40,283 nt of DNA from Parvularia atlantis. Taxonomy: Eukaryota; Opisthokonta; Rotosphaerida. A model generated the notes under the pieces. It was not told the DNA's origin. It ran no database searches and worked only from the letters and a program-made list of their open reading frames with translations. The DNA lies in the NCBI GenBank assembly GCA_943704415.1, contig CALSCO010002097.1:1-40283 (forward strand), in the 5' to 3' direction. Below are positions 23,401-34,200 of the stretch, piece by piece (within the stretch, counting starts at the first letter, position 1; every line of letters begins with the position of its first letter). Position numbers and translations under genes: made by a program.

Positions 23401-23614
23401 TCGTCAGAAATATGAGCGCGTCGTCCAGCACCGCGCGTGTCGCGTCCGTTGTAGCTGCCGCAGCGCTCGCCACTTGCGCGCGCGCGTCTTGGTCGAGCTC
23501 AACGCCCGCGCCACCGCTGACGGGGCGCGCATCGGCCGCAAACGCCAGTGCCCATTGCTGCACCGCTGCACGCTCTGCGTCGCTGAGGCGCGGGGTAGTG
23601 ACGCCCGAGGCCAT
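20432..23614 (-). CDS. Intronless ARM-repeat / chymotrypsin-fold serine protease fusion
   Basis: A single 3,183-base exon encodes 1,060 residues, from ATG at 23614 to a stop at 20432. Residues about 240-440 contain ARM/HEAT-like helices such as MDDAVADFLRLVCLGLAHLS, AAATVISNCAYIYWEGN and GIFQVVGNLAYTH. The C-terminal 300 residues carry a trypsin-like triad in the right order: His793 in GILTCGHSV, Asp845 in GMDAAVF and Ser999 in QPGDSGALIV. There is no signal peptide or membrane segment, so the protease should act inside the cell. The linker (440-760) is unrecognised. Every other large gene nearby is cut by introns and is visibly richer in GC. This suggests transfer or retroposition. The protein might sense a partner through the ARM part and cleave it; that is inference. 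It looks whole. Confidence 0.85.
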   Translation of the reverse strand: MASGVTTPRLSDAERAAVQQWALAFAADARPVSGGAGVELDQDARAQVASAAAATTDATRAVLDDALIFLTTPAASAFAAKEVYATSMLCDHFQPLVGQLLVGRGTQPVSTQVRDQVRDVRGNGDAAAVFAALLQTRLLDEMEAFAQLWLNLTHWALFYATVMGMTHWIKTREVLSVHAHFALVRLNQSKKTSSIVYEEEATAADDDAAARAVNLQDSESASGGDVRLIALLMVMEDTRLQMEQRVRACESLVCALRNERANQLLFIAAGGIERLARLPELAMSLADMDDAVADFLRLVCLGLAHLSYSNREGARAIVNRDDLVLRLTQMLTSARYASVASAAATVISNCAYIYWEGNMRFRSAGIVGILRSLQQRSPNGSQVVAGIFQVVGNLAYTHHEPTVDAFAQEVQHSFVDWVLVAAASTGNRSTQEKAIDAAFILAFHSESVARKVTAMSGRLLAAKNPRPAGERDASINDGIDELIALSAGRPTERQRRRTQRHAIGEHIDDASSAPGSARFNTVTASDVAPKPWRIMDSVMSDLKLAAPALAYALPVFDADDEHGSPTWFIAAYIDSEAPPRELRDSSMPSSVLLPSIYGLSSASVAIRVYHTSVIFHRLTPIQTIKDHSVIEPPVPTSNVRKAECFLQKHASALFHANPNLAALTTSAVRHRGRDQVVRETTIVCHVLHKGLIPVGCTRLDEQLARLRCPFEVDVREGIFDFGVGVGVRETTRTLAEQARMGCSIGLGPNVQDKAFDDSEDEGPQRERRATFTLGAFVQWNNPPNAFGILTCGHSVRHVQDDAELPVIVPSARDATVASMSRTETIARASPRFARLGNLEDGQGMDAAVFPLHIDPAAQGDNGQDLWMPLYIDFSPALRSERPFRTFLGKRAGPSVPGNLPVLVDQHVAFSDAQAVGVTTIPWMDDPTDADEPNITVFAFGRTSQFSAGLLRAERIFTAWRPKFFNARRSGDVDEDTVVEMFKMLKILPLGEDLAQPGDSGALIVRRHPDDDDEGPLKRVVPVGIISGRIKSIYTVGTPIQPVLERFGVRLVVPSLPSEAA

Positions 23615-23681
23615 GCCGTTTTGCCGGTGGAACAGGAGAGAACAGATTGGAAGCTTTGCGCGGCCATTTCCGCCGTTACGA

Positions 23682-24623
23682 ATGCCGAACAAGCGCCGCG
23701 TCGCGTCTGCGCCGTCTGCGCCGTCTGCGCCGCCGCCCGGACCGCTGCGGCTGTGGGCGCGCGTGTGGATGGCGCTGGCGTGGCTGCGGCGTGTGTGGGC
23801 GCGGCTGGTGCAGGGCGTGCTCGTGCTGCTGTGGCCGTGGCGTGTGCTGCGTGAGATCAAGGCGCTGCAGGACGGGCAGGCGCAGGCGCAGCGGCGCGTG
23901 ACGGCGCTGCAGCGGGCGCACGCGTCGCAGCGCGTCGAGATCGTCTTCCTGCGGGTGCGGCGTGCTCGCGTGATGCTGCCGCTGCTACTGACGCCCCGCG
24001 CAGCGCTCGATCGTGAGCCGCGACGTCGACAACGACGCGAGCGATCTTGACGAGGCATCACTGGCGTCCGCAGCGACACCGTCCGCAGCCGCGACAGCCC
24101 CGCCACCACCACCGCCGCCACCACCACCGCCGCCACCGATGCTGGCCATGCCGACGACGCCGCGCGCGATCAAGACGCCTGCGACCGCGACGACCGCCGC
24201 TGCGGCGCACACGCCGCGGCCCGCGCCCATGTCGCTCGAGGCGCTGCGCACGGTCCGGCTGCGACCCGTGGCGGCGGCGACGGCGGCGGCGGCGTTGGTG
24301 TACGACGGGCTGAGCACGGCCGGCAGCAAGGAGAACACGACGCCGATGCTGCTCGCGGCGCAGGCCGTCAATGTCAAGCTGAAGAAGTCGGACGTGCGGC
24401 GCAGCCCCGGCGGCACACCGATGAAGCGCGTGCGGTCGCCCAAGGGCTCGGGCCTGACGCCAATGCTGGCGACGGCGCTGATGCGCAAGTTTGAGGTGCG
24501 CGGCCGGCGTGTCCGTGTGCCGCACACTCACGAACGTGCACGCAGAACGCCGAGCCGCAGCCGGCACCCGCATCGCCAAAGTCGCCCACGGCCGAGACCG
24601 AGCGCGCAGTGCTCGTGCGCTGA
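23682..24623 (+). CDS. MTFR1/FAM54-like protein (mitochondrial fission regulator family)
   Basis: Three exons, 23682-23954, 24004-24495 and 24546-24623, about 280 residues. A tryptophan-rich hydrophobic/amphipathic segment (WARVWMALAWLRRVWARL, residues about 25-55) is followed by a coiled coil (EIKALQDGQAQAQRRVTALQ), a run of about 13 prolines near residue 130, then VKLKKSDVRRSPGGTPMKR and LTPMLATALMRKFE. The polyproline tract plus the KL...RSPGGTP...LI/LxxALxxKF order is the signature I associate with MTFR1, MTFR2 and MTFR1L, which act at mitochondria and affect fission. The first Met is uncertain: an in-frame ATG at 23613 overlaps the start codon of the divergent protease gene. A mitochondrial outer-surface role is inferred. 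Confidence 0.72.
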
Positions 24624-24844
24624 GGCGTTTATTGCTTTGTGTAGCGGCACAAGAGCGCAGGAGTTTCAAACGGTCGCCTTCGGTCACAGCGCACAGGGGC
24701 GGGCGGGGCACACGGTTGGGGGGTCGGGAGGAGAGACAAACAGCACAAGCGTCGGGAGGTGTGCGGGGCCCTTCAAAAAAGCTTGCGCGACGCGCGGCGA
24801 GCGACATGCACGGGAGGGGTGGGAGATGCGACGAGCCCGGACGC
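24624..24844. other. Short convergent spacer
   Basis: About 220 bases between two convergent stop codons. It contains G-rich and A-run segments and no open frame worth calling. It should hold both polyadenylation regions. Confidence 0.6.
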
Positions 24845-27384
24845 TCACGCCGAGAGGCAGTAGGCGTTGACCTGGATCTCGTTGAAGTTGATCACGCCCG
24901 AACCCTTGTACTGCAGGCGCATGTAGCGGTACGTGCCGCTGACGTCGATGTCGCCGTCCGACGCGGGCGTGATCGGGATGACCTGCTCGGCCTGCGTGCC
25001 GCGTCCGCGTCAGCACCCGCCGATGCACGCACTGCAAGCACAGCAGGCCGCACCTCCGCCTCGGCCGTCTCGTAAACGGTCGACGAGAACGGCGCGTTCG
25101 ACAGGAGCATGTAGATCTTGGTCCACGAGCCCTGTGTGCGCGCCCGTGTCAGGCACGTCGCGTGCGCGCACGCCGAAAAAGCACGCACGATCATGACGAT
25201 GTTCTCGATGCGGCGCGAGAAGCCCAGGTCGATCTCCCAGTACGCCTGGCGCTCGCGGCGCGAGACGGCCGGGTCCGAGCTGACGAGCGTGCCGCCGTCG
25301 ACCGCGTTGGTCGCCACGAACGTGCCCACGACCGAGCTCTGCTTGACGGCCTGCGAGGCGAAGGCGATGTCGTACAGAACGTAGCCCGCCGTGCCGCCGC
25401 AGCTGCCGGTCGCGTCGCAGGCCTGTGGACGGCAGCGGTCCTGGAGCGCGAGCATGGTCGGCTTGAGCAGGACCGTGGTCGAGGGGCCGGCGTTGGTCGT
25501 GCTGGCGACGTAGGCGCGCGTCGCGATGAGGCCGATGCCGCCCGCCGGGAACGACGGGAAGCCGCTCGAGGGGATGACGCTGCAGGTCGTGTCGAGCGGG
25601 GCGCAGGCGCGGGCAAACTTCCAGCGGAAGAACTGCGGGCGGGTGACGGACGAGGGCGTGTTGACCGCGGGCGCGCCAAAGTCGGGCGTGCGCGTGTTGG
25701 CGCTGCGCGGCGCACGCAGTGGCGGATCAGCAAACGAGCAGCGGCGGCAGCGGCATCCGGCGCGGCGCGGCGCACCTGCCCGTGTACTGCATGTCGGTCA
25801 CGTCGATGAGGCCGATCTGGCCCACGTAGTTGTAGAAGACGAGGTTCGAGTACGACGCGCCACCGTTGTTCATGTGATTCGCCTGTCCAGCGCGTGCGCG
25901 GTCCCGTCAGACCACGCGCGAGCAGACGCCGGCCGGCGCTGCACGCACGCCGTAGACGACATACTGGTCCGTCGGGTCGGTGAACATCTGCGTCACGTTC
26001 GTGACCAGGTACGTCGCGTCGCGCGTGTCGCCTGCCACACGCACGCACGCGCGCGCGCGTGTGAGCTCACGTCACGCACGCACGCACGGCAGCAGACGCA
26101 CCCGCGCACGACACGCCGGCCTGCAGGCACTGGCCTCCCCAGTCCGCCAGCTGGAAGCCGAGCAGGTTGGCCGTCCAGGGGATGACGCGGACGTTGTAGC
26201 GGCCGGCGTAGCGCGCGACGCTGTCGGCCACGAGCGCGTCGTAGTCGGTCTGGTAGAGCGAGATCTCGTTGACGGCGGTCGCGCGCGTGCGCAGGCCGGT
26301 GTTGCTGAACGAATACCTGTGCGCGAAGCGTGCGCGTGGTGAGCGTGCGCAGAGCGCGAACAAGGGCACGCACAGCGTGTTGTTCGTCGGCGCCGTCTTG
26401 TAGTACACGCGCAGGGCCGAGAACGGGTCGGACGCGCGCCACGCGGCGAAGGCGACCGGGTCAGCCGCGATCGCCTGGCGGAAGAGCAGCGTGAAGAGGT
26501 CGTCGTGGATGTCGAGGCCGAAGCGCAGGCCGAGGCCGGCGTTGCCGCCGGGGAACGCGAGCAGGTTGACGCCATCGACCTGCCGTGCGAGAGCGTGGGC
26601 ACGGAGAGGGCAGCCGGGCGCCGGGCGCGGGCACGGCGCACCTGGGTCGTGCCAAACGCGGCCGCGACGATCGGGGCGATGGCCTCGAACGCGGTCTGGC
26701 TCGTCGTGATGATGATAATGGCGTTGTTGCTGTGCGCGCGCGCGCACAGAGTTACACCAGTCCCTGGCAAGGCGCACGCGCGTACGCGCGCACCTGAACG
26801 GTCCCGAGCCCGACGGGAAGGTCTTGATCGTGGCCTGGTTGACGGCGTCGTTGAGGCTGCCGAAGATGTTGATCCACTTGAGCTGCTCGGCGACGGGCAG
26901 TGCCGTGCGGTAGCGCCAGGTGATGTACGGCGTGAAGCCAAAGTAGCGCGACGTCGGCGGCGTGCAGCCCACGAGCAGGATGGCCTCGCTGCGCGGGCAT
27001 CGTGGCTCAGGACCCATTGACTACGTGCGTGAGCACCGTGCACCTTGGTAGAAGGCGATAAGAGACGTTTACGGCGAGCTGCGGCAGGGCGTACGGCAGC
27101 GGCGTCTGCGCGGGGTTGTCGGGCACCTGCAGGAAGCCGTAGGGCGAGGTCGGGTTCTGGAAGAAGCAGCCGTTGGGCGCGCCGTTGCACGCGGCGATGT
27201 TGAAGAAGTTGAACCGGGCATCGACGATGCCGAAGCCGGCCGCGTCGAGGTCGGCCTTGGCGGTGTCGAGAGCGGCGGCGCGGTCGGCGGCCGAGAGGCA
27301 CGCGGCGATGGCGCGACCGGGCGCGAGAGTGACGAAGGCGGTGAGGGCGAGGAGCACGGCGGCGGCGGTGGCGGCGCGGGCCAT
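24845..27384 (-). CDS. Secreted protein with discoidin (F5/8 type C)-like C-terminus
   Basis: Ten exons from 27384 to a TGA at 24847-24845, about 657 residues; exons include 27384-27044, 26988-26794, 26579-26374, 26316-26102, 25702-25189 and 24991-24845. The N-terminus is a clear signal peptide (basic start, then AAVLLALTAFVTLAP, cleavage near AIA-AC). The middle contains FGFTPYITWRYRTALPVAEQ, NAIIIITTSQTAFEAIAPIV and GLDIHDDLFTLLF, from no family I know. The C-terminal 150 residues have AVDGG, AYWEIDLGFSRRIENIVMI, SWTKIYMLLSNAP and YRYMRLQYKGSGVINFNEIQ, the strand pattern of F5/8C galactose-binding-like domains. Paired cysteines support extracellular location. Cell-surface glycan or matrix binding is inferred. 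Confidence 0.85.
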
Positions 27385-28252
27385 GTTGGCGGCGGTTGCT
27401 AATGAGGGGAGACTAGCGCCGCGCTAGCGTAAGAAATCCCGCCGCCGCGGTGCGTGTGCCTGCCCGTCCGCCCAGCAGAGCCACGGTAGAGCGCGGAGAG
27501 CACGAGGTGAACGGCGGCGCCCGCGGGGGTAGGGGGGCACGGGTGAGGGCCGTGATGCGGGATCTCGGAGGACGAGGAAAAACATTATATATCTGCGTCA
27601 CAGTGCGCGATTCATGGATTGGCAGTTAGCTCACGGGCCGCTTTTTTTTATTTATTCATGGGGGCATGGCCAGATTGTCATTCAGCACCTGCCAGTGGGC
27701 AAGGCAGATGGCGCAGCGTCAGTCATGCATATCGACTGCCACAACAGCTATGTGCATCACACGTAAGATTTGAAAAACTTGAGACATAAATACATAAAAG
27801 TTGCGGTTGTGCTAATATACAATCCAGCACTAACTTACCGCATGCTGAAGCGCACGCGCCTAGGTGCATAGCCGCGCGTGCCAGCATGGCGGGGCATTGA
27901 GCTCTTGTGGCCCGTGCGACCCACTGCGCGGCTCACCGCGTGCTGTGCTGGTGCAAGGGATGCTGCTTGTGCTGTACATGGCTGTACGTGCGAGACGAAC
28001 TCAGTGAGCGCGCGCCGTCACGTGCTACTTTCGCCTGTCAAGCTTCTGCTCACAGTTATGGCTGTCAGGGCTGTCCGGTGTATCTGTCCGCTGTCCTCGC
28101 GTCCTCCTCGTCACCCCATGCGCCCGCGCCCGCGCCCGCCCGTGCCGCGTCGCTGCGGTCCTTCCACCGCGCGCGCACGCACCATCCGCGCTCAGATGCC
28201 CGCCCGCTCGACGACTGACACACTGCCACGCCACGCCGGCACCAGCAGCACG
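27385..28252. promoter_or_regulatory. AT-richer divergent spacer with TATA-like words
   Basis: The spacer separates the secreted-protein gene (minus) from the giant gene (plus). It has ATTATATAT at about 27583-27592, a T-run followed by ATTTATTCATG at about 27643-27660 and an AT-rich block at 27765-27830 ending shortly before repeat copy B. No protein frame is convincing. It should contain both promoters. An in-frame ATG at 28196 offers an alternative start for the giant gene. Confidence 0.5.
27846..27991 (+). repeat. Dispersed repeat copy B (partner at 1939-2104)
   Basis: Begins near CTGAAGCGCACGCGCCTAGG, continues with GCCGCGCGTGCCAGCATGGC and TTGTGGCCCGTGCGACCCAC, and ends near GGCTGTACGTG. 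Its blocks match copy A in order, on the opposite strand of the window. The word GGTGCAAGGGATGC (GGTGCGAGGGATGC in copy A) resembles a polymerase III box B with its variable purine, but no tRNA fold is evident. Like copy A it sits in a divergent gene-start spacer. Confidence 0.6.
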
Positions 28253-31200
28253 ATGCGCAAGGCGACGAGGCGCTATATGCTCGCTGCGCCCGGCGGCGGC
28301 GGCGGCGGCGTTGGCGGTGGCGGCGGCGTCGGCGGTGGCATCGTGGGCGCGACGGGCAGCGTGAGCGCGCTGAGCGCGGCCGTGGCAATGATGCCACAGA
28401 TCGCCAACGCCGCGGCCGGCCCTGCCATCGGTGGCTCGCGCGCTGTTGACCTGCGGCTGGCCCCGTCGGCGCTGCAGATCGCCGCGCAGCGCCACCGCAA
28501 CACGCCCAACCTGGACGAGCTGACGTGCGCGCGAGGCGGGCGCGGCCGGGTGATGCGCAGTTGAGCGCGCCTCGCAACACGCAGCAAGGCCATCACCGCG
28601 ACCGAGACGCTGCTGCGCCAGTGCGTCAAGGACGAGCCGCAGTCGCTGGTGAACGGCGGGCTGCTGCTGCAGGACATCGCCACGCGCCTGCTCGAGATCA
28701 TCGAGGTCGACTGCTACCAGGAGCCCGGCGCGAGCCAGATCATCAGCGCCAAGCTGCACGGGCGCGTGCTCGAGGCGATGTCGGCCGTGATCGTGCGGCG
28801 CCCGCGGGCGCACATTAGTGACGACCGGCTCACCACGCGCGCACAGGGCGCTCTTAAGCTCGCGCGCAACGGCGAGGACGCGTTCCTGTACATCGGCCTG
28901 GGCATGCTGGACGCGTACGAGATGCTCAATGGCACGGTCACGTCGCGCATCAACCAGATCTACACCAACAAGGACGGGGTGCGCAGCGCGCGGCCGTACG
29001 ATGTCGTGCGTGCTGACGCAGGCGCTGCGGCACAGCTGCTGGATCTCGTCGGCGCGCGCACGCCCTCGGCCATCTGCAACCCGCTCATGGCTCCGCTCGT
29101 CATGCACACGATCGGCCTCGTGGCGCAGCCGCTGCCGGACAACCTCGCGATGGACGTCAAGATGGTGCGTGGCGGAGTGCATCATGCAGCCGTGGCGCGC
29201 TGACGCGGTCGCGCTCGCGCAGGACCTCGACCAACGCCGCACGGGCCTGGCCGAGCTGCTGAGCTACCTCTTCGTCAACATGCCAGACGCGTTCTTCGCC
29301 AGGTGCGCCCTCGGCCGTGAGCGACCGCACATGGTGCTCTGATGCACGCGCGGCGGGCAGCATGCTGGACGTCATCCGATCGGCCGACCCCGTCCTGCGC
29401 CGCTACGCCGTGCACCGCCTGATCAAGTGCACACAAAACATGGTCGACTTTGCGCGCAATATGACGCACTTGCCGTACGCCAAGGCATGCGTCGTGCACG
29501 CGCTCTGGCTACGCGAGTGCAGCTCACGCATGCACGTGCAGCCGCTCCTGCTGCCGGCGGTATCGCGCATGATCTCGTCCAAGGACCCGCACACGTACGG
29601 CATCGGCATCGAGGTGCGCGCTCGCAGAGTTGCTTTGCTGGGCGCCGTCGCTGATCCCGGGCGCCCCGCAGATCTTGCGCTCGGTCGCCCTGTCCGAGTT
29701 CCCGCCGACGCAGATCAAGGCCGTGATCGCCGCGTCGCTGTTCTTCATCGCCAAGCTGAGGTAAGCTGCTGCCGTTGCTGCTTCGACGCTGCTGCGACGC
29801 TCACCGCCTGCCGCAGCCACTTCCAGCGGCGCAAATCGCAGGTCAGCTCGATCGCGCGCGACGGCGACGGGTGTGCTTTTGCGAACGTCGCGATGGGCGT
29901 CTAAAGCAACTGCCGCCGCCCAGCCGCACGCAGGCGCGCACCCTCAAGGGTCGCTCGCGCAAGAGCGAGGTGCACTCGGTCGCGTCTTTCGACTCGCTCA
30001 GCTCGGAGGGTGCGCGTGAAGTGTGCGCATGCGAGCGGGCTGCGCGCTCACAGCCGGTGCCAATCGCAGAGATCCTCGCCGACGCGGCGCCGCTGTCGGA
30101 CTTTGAGGCGCCGGCGGACACGGTCGACCACTTGATCAAGTGGGTACGCGACACGCTGCCGAGCGCGAGGCTGGACAAGACAGTGCGCGCGCGCGCCTGC
30201 AGCCTTTGCCAGCCCGCGCGACCTGAGCAGCTGTCGTGCGCGCAGGCGTTCGAAGAGCTCGTGCTCGACATCTTCCGGCCGCCGACGCTGGACGACACGG
30301 CCGCGGCGATGTGGGGCGAGCGCGACGAGTCGCGCCGGGTGCGCTGCCGGAGCTGGGCGTGCACCCACCCGCCCTGACGTTGCGCGCGCACTGCGCCAGG
30401 CCGGCGAGCGCTGGTCGTGTGTGACGGTACTGCAGACGTTGCGCGAGATGCAGTTCCAAAGCTGCCTGCCGAGCGCACTCTTCTCGAGCATCATCAGCGT
30501 GTGCGTCCTGGGCGCGCCCGCGCGGCACGCTCGCTTAACAGCGCGCGGCGTGGCAGGTGGCTCACGTACCTTGCCAAGGCGCTGCAGCTGAGCGTAAAGG
30601 AGTCGCTCTATGGCGCCACGCCCGAGCAGGTGTCGACGACCGCGCGCCCGGACAGCGACCGGCCGACGCGTCTGTCGATCGTGCAGGTGCGCTGAGCGCG
30701 CTGCACGTGGGCCGGCTGCGCTTATCACGCGGGCCGGCTGATCACATGATCACAGGAGGCCGACGAGCAGATCAGCTCGGCCGAGTTTGCGCACGAGCTG
30801 CAGTCGATCTTCATGGGCGCGGGCGCGGATCACGTCGTCTGGTGCGCCGTGTGCGCTCGCGACCGCCGCGCACAGCGGCTCACGCGCGCTCGGTAGGCAC
30901 GAGTTTATCGCGCGCGTCAAGAAGAACACGACGCAGGACATGGAGCAGGTGCTGCTGTGGGGCATGGCGCTGTCGCACTTTGGTACACCCCTGTGAGGCA
31001 ATTCGGAGGGGTTGTGCTCACTTGCCGACGCAGGCGTGCCCGTGCCGGCAGGTGTCTGGCAGCAGGTGGCCTCGCACTTCCGCCCGGACAAGCACACGCT
31101 GTACCACGGCGCGCGGCTGATGGAGGTGCGCGGTCGTTGTGCCGCTGCGCGCCGCCGCGCTCACGGGTCGCGCAGATCCTGTCGTGGTCGTCGCTGTGGG

Positions 31201-34200
31201 ACCTGCAGACGGACCTGACGCAGGCGTCGCTCGAGTCGATCGTCAGCGACGTGCACTTTGCGCTCGAGAAGGCGACGCTGAGCGACGCGCAGCGCACGCA
31301 GTATGCGACGCCGTGCGTGTCTGCCCGCCTCGTGCGCTGACCGTTTCCTGCTCCGCGCAGAGACGAGATGCGCCTGCTGGTGAAGCACACGCTACTGGCT
31401 ATCCTCAAGACAGCCGACTTTGGCGTTGGCTACCTCCTGCACCGGACCATCTTCCCGGTCTCGTTCAAGTACGCCGCCTAGCCATCACTGTGCGGCACGC
31501 TGATTGTGCGCACGCACAGCGACCGCCACCAGCTCGTCATCGAGGTGCAGCCGGGCGACGGCCGCCGCGTGCCCATCCCGTTCGAGGTGCCGAACGTGAA
31601 GGTGCGCCCGCGATCGGGCATCCGCGCTTGAGAGCAGCAGCCGCTGACACGCGGCGCAGACGCCCGCGTCGGCCTATGTGAACGACGCGACGGCGTACGC
31701 GCCGCGCTCGGACGCGGCCAGGCAGCTGTTTTGGACCAAGTCGCACCGCACGATAACTGCGCTGCTGTTCCACCTCGGCTCGGGCGACGTGACGACGCGG
31801 ATCGACGTCCTCGAGTGGTGCGGCGTCCTTCTCAAGACTGCGCGCCGCGGGCCACTAATCGTACGCTGCGCTGTCAGCTTCTCGAGCCTGATCGACTGCA
31901 CGTCGACGCCGGTCGAAGTGCGGCGCAAGTTTGCAAGCGACCTGTCGTCGTCCGTGGCGACGCCGTGCGTGGCTTTCGCGCGTGCCTGCCTGTCACACGG
32001 CTCTCACCACCGCGCGGGCAGCATCTGGGAGCTGCTGTCGTCGTCGGACCCGCGCGCGGCTCACGTCGCCGCGACGCTGTTTTGCCAGCTGCTGAGCCCG
32101 AGCGATGTGCGTTGGCTGGATGGCGTGCGGCCGGGCGGGAGGCTGACGCGCTCGTCAGGGCGCGATTGTGAGCCACTGCCTGCACGCGTTCGAGGACGTG
32201 CGCGCGCCGACGCGGTGGATGCAGCGCTACGAGTGGGCCGACAAGATCTACAACCTGCTCGTGTTCATGCCGGACGTGCGTGCGGCCCCATGGCATTGTG
32301 CGCTCACCAGAGCTAACGCACACCCGCGCCGCTCGGTCAGGACTTTATCGAGCGCGAATGCAGGCCCGACAACAACGAGTACCCGAACAAGCTCGGCATG
32401 ATCAGCAAGCTACTGGAGATCTTCCTCGCGCTCGCGCTCAAGGACGAGCAGGCGTTTGTTCGCGTGCACGCACAAGACCTGCTGGACACGCTCGACCGGC
32501 AGCAGCAGCAGCGCATGGCGCGCCTGTACGAGGAGGAGTTCCTGATCGGTGCGCGGCGTGCGCTCGCGCGCACAGGCGCGCAGTCTGGTGGTCTCACGCC
32601 AGCGTGATGCATGCAGGCGACTGGTACCAGCGTCAGCTGATCGCGCGCTCGCTCGTGCAGCTCACGACGATCTTCCCGGGCCTGCAAGGTCTGGTCGAGC
32701 CCGCATGCTGAACTGGGCCTCGGGTGGCTGACGCACCTGTGACGCAGTCATGTCGTGGACAAACCTGCTCGCGTACGTCGCGGACGACGCCGAGAAGGCG
32801 CTGCCGGACGTGTTTCCACCGTCGCGCACGTCGTCGCTACACCACCGCCGTCCGCCTTCGGTGCACAGCGCCACGGCTTCGTCGCCGCTCACGCCGACCT
32901 CGGCCGACGGCGCCAGCCGCAAGTGTGCGTGCGGCTGGGGCACGTACGAGTGTGCGGCCGCTGACGAGCGGGCGCGCGCAGCCGCCGCGATTGAGCAGGT
33001 GAAGCTGACGCGCGACGACCCGTCAGCCGTGACCTGGGGCCCAGGCGCGCTCGTGACAGAGCTGACGGCCAAGCACGGCCACGCGGACCCGGTGGCCGAG
33101 GGCCTCGTGTGTCTGCGAACACGTGCGCTGCTTTGCGTCGCTCATGCTGGTCGCTCGTGTGCAGGGCCTGCTGTTCCACCTGGCGATCCAGATGCTGGCG
33201 ATGGGCGTGCCGATCGACGACAACGACCTGGCCACGCTCCGGATCGTGCTCGCGCGGGTCATGGGCTTTGTCAACAGGTGCGCGGGGCGTGCCGGTGTGC
33301 GTGCCGCGCGTGCTTACTTTGTGCCCGCGCTTTGTAGCAAAATCGACCACACCACGCTCGAGGTGACGCATGGCGTCATGACGATCAGGCTCAGCGAGAA
33401 CGCGCAGGCGGCGCGCTACCAGCTCATGTGGCTAGACGACGTGATCCCGGTGCGGCGGCGCGAGCCAGTTGCCCGTGGACCGTCGCTGTGCTGTGCTGAC
33501 ACTGCGGCGGTGCAGCCGCTGATGACGCTCCTCGACCGCATGAACATCGCCTCGCCTGAGCCCGAGCTGCCCGACAAGATGGTCCTGCCGCCCGACATCC
33601 TCGGCACGCAGCCGTGCGTGCCTGAGACGCGTGCATGCATGCGCGATTCGTAGACTGAACTCTGGGCGTCCGCGCCCAGCAACACGCTCTCGCTCGTTGA
33701 GCGCCAGGGCGGCATCGCCAACATCCGTGCCGAGAAGTTTGTGTCGCTGGTGTCGCAGCTGCTGACGCGGAGCGTCTTCCGCTCGCTGGACCAGTTCCGC
33801 GTCAACTACATCCTGCGGGCGTACTACGTCTGCGCGTTCAAGGTGTGTCGTCAATGGCCGCCCGTGGCTGTTGACGGCTCTGTGCGCGCAGTACTCGGTT
33901 GGCAAGCGTCCCGAGGAGCTCGACGGTGAGCGCCTGCGGACGCTGCTCGACACGTTCAAGTCGAGTGTTCTGCCCGACAACCAGATCGTACGCGCGCGCG
34001 CGCGCGCGGGAGAGAGAGAGAGAGAGAGAAGGGCCGAGCCGCGGGTGCTGAGCATCGCCCCGGCGCAGATGGTCATCCTCATCCTCACGGCGTACCTGGA
34101 CCGGTCGTCGCTGCACCTGGACTCGCGCACGATCAACGTGCGTCGGTGCCACGCTGCGCTTTCGCGGGCTCGCGCTGACGCGCTCGCGGGCGGTGTGCCT

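Noticed and set aside
28025-29242. 405-codon minus-strand open frame at the start of the giant gene
   Set aside because: Arg/Ala/His-rich composition typical of a GC-driven antisense frame; the plus-strand exons join with proper splice sites.
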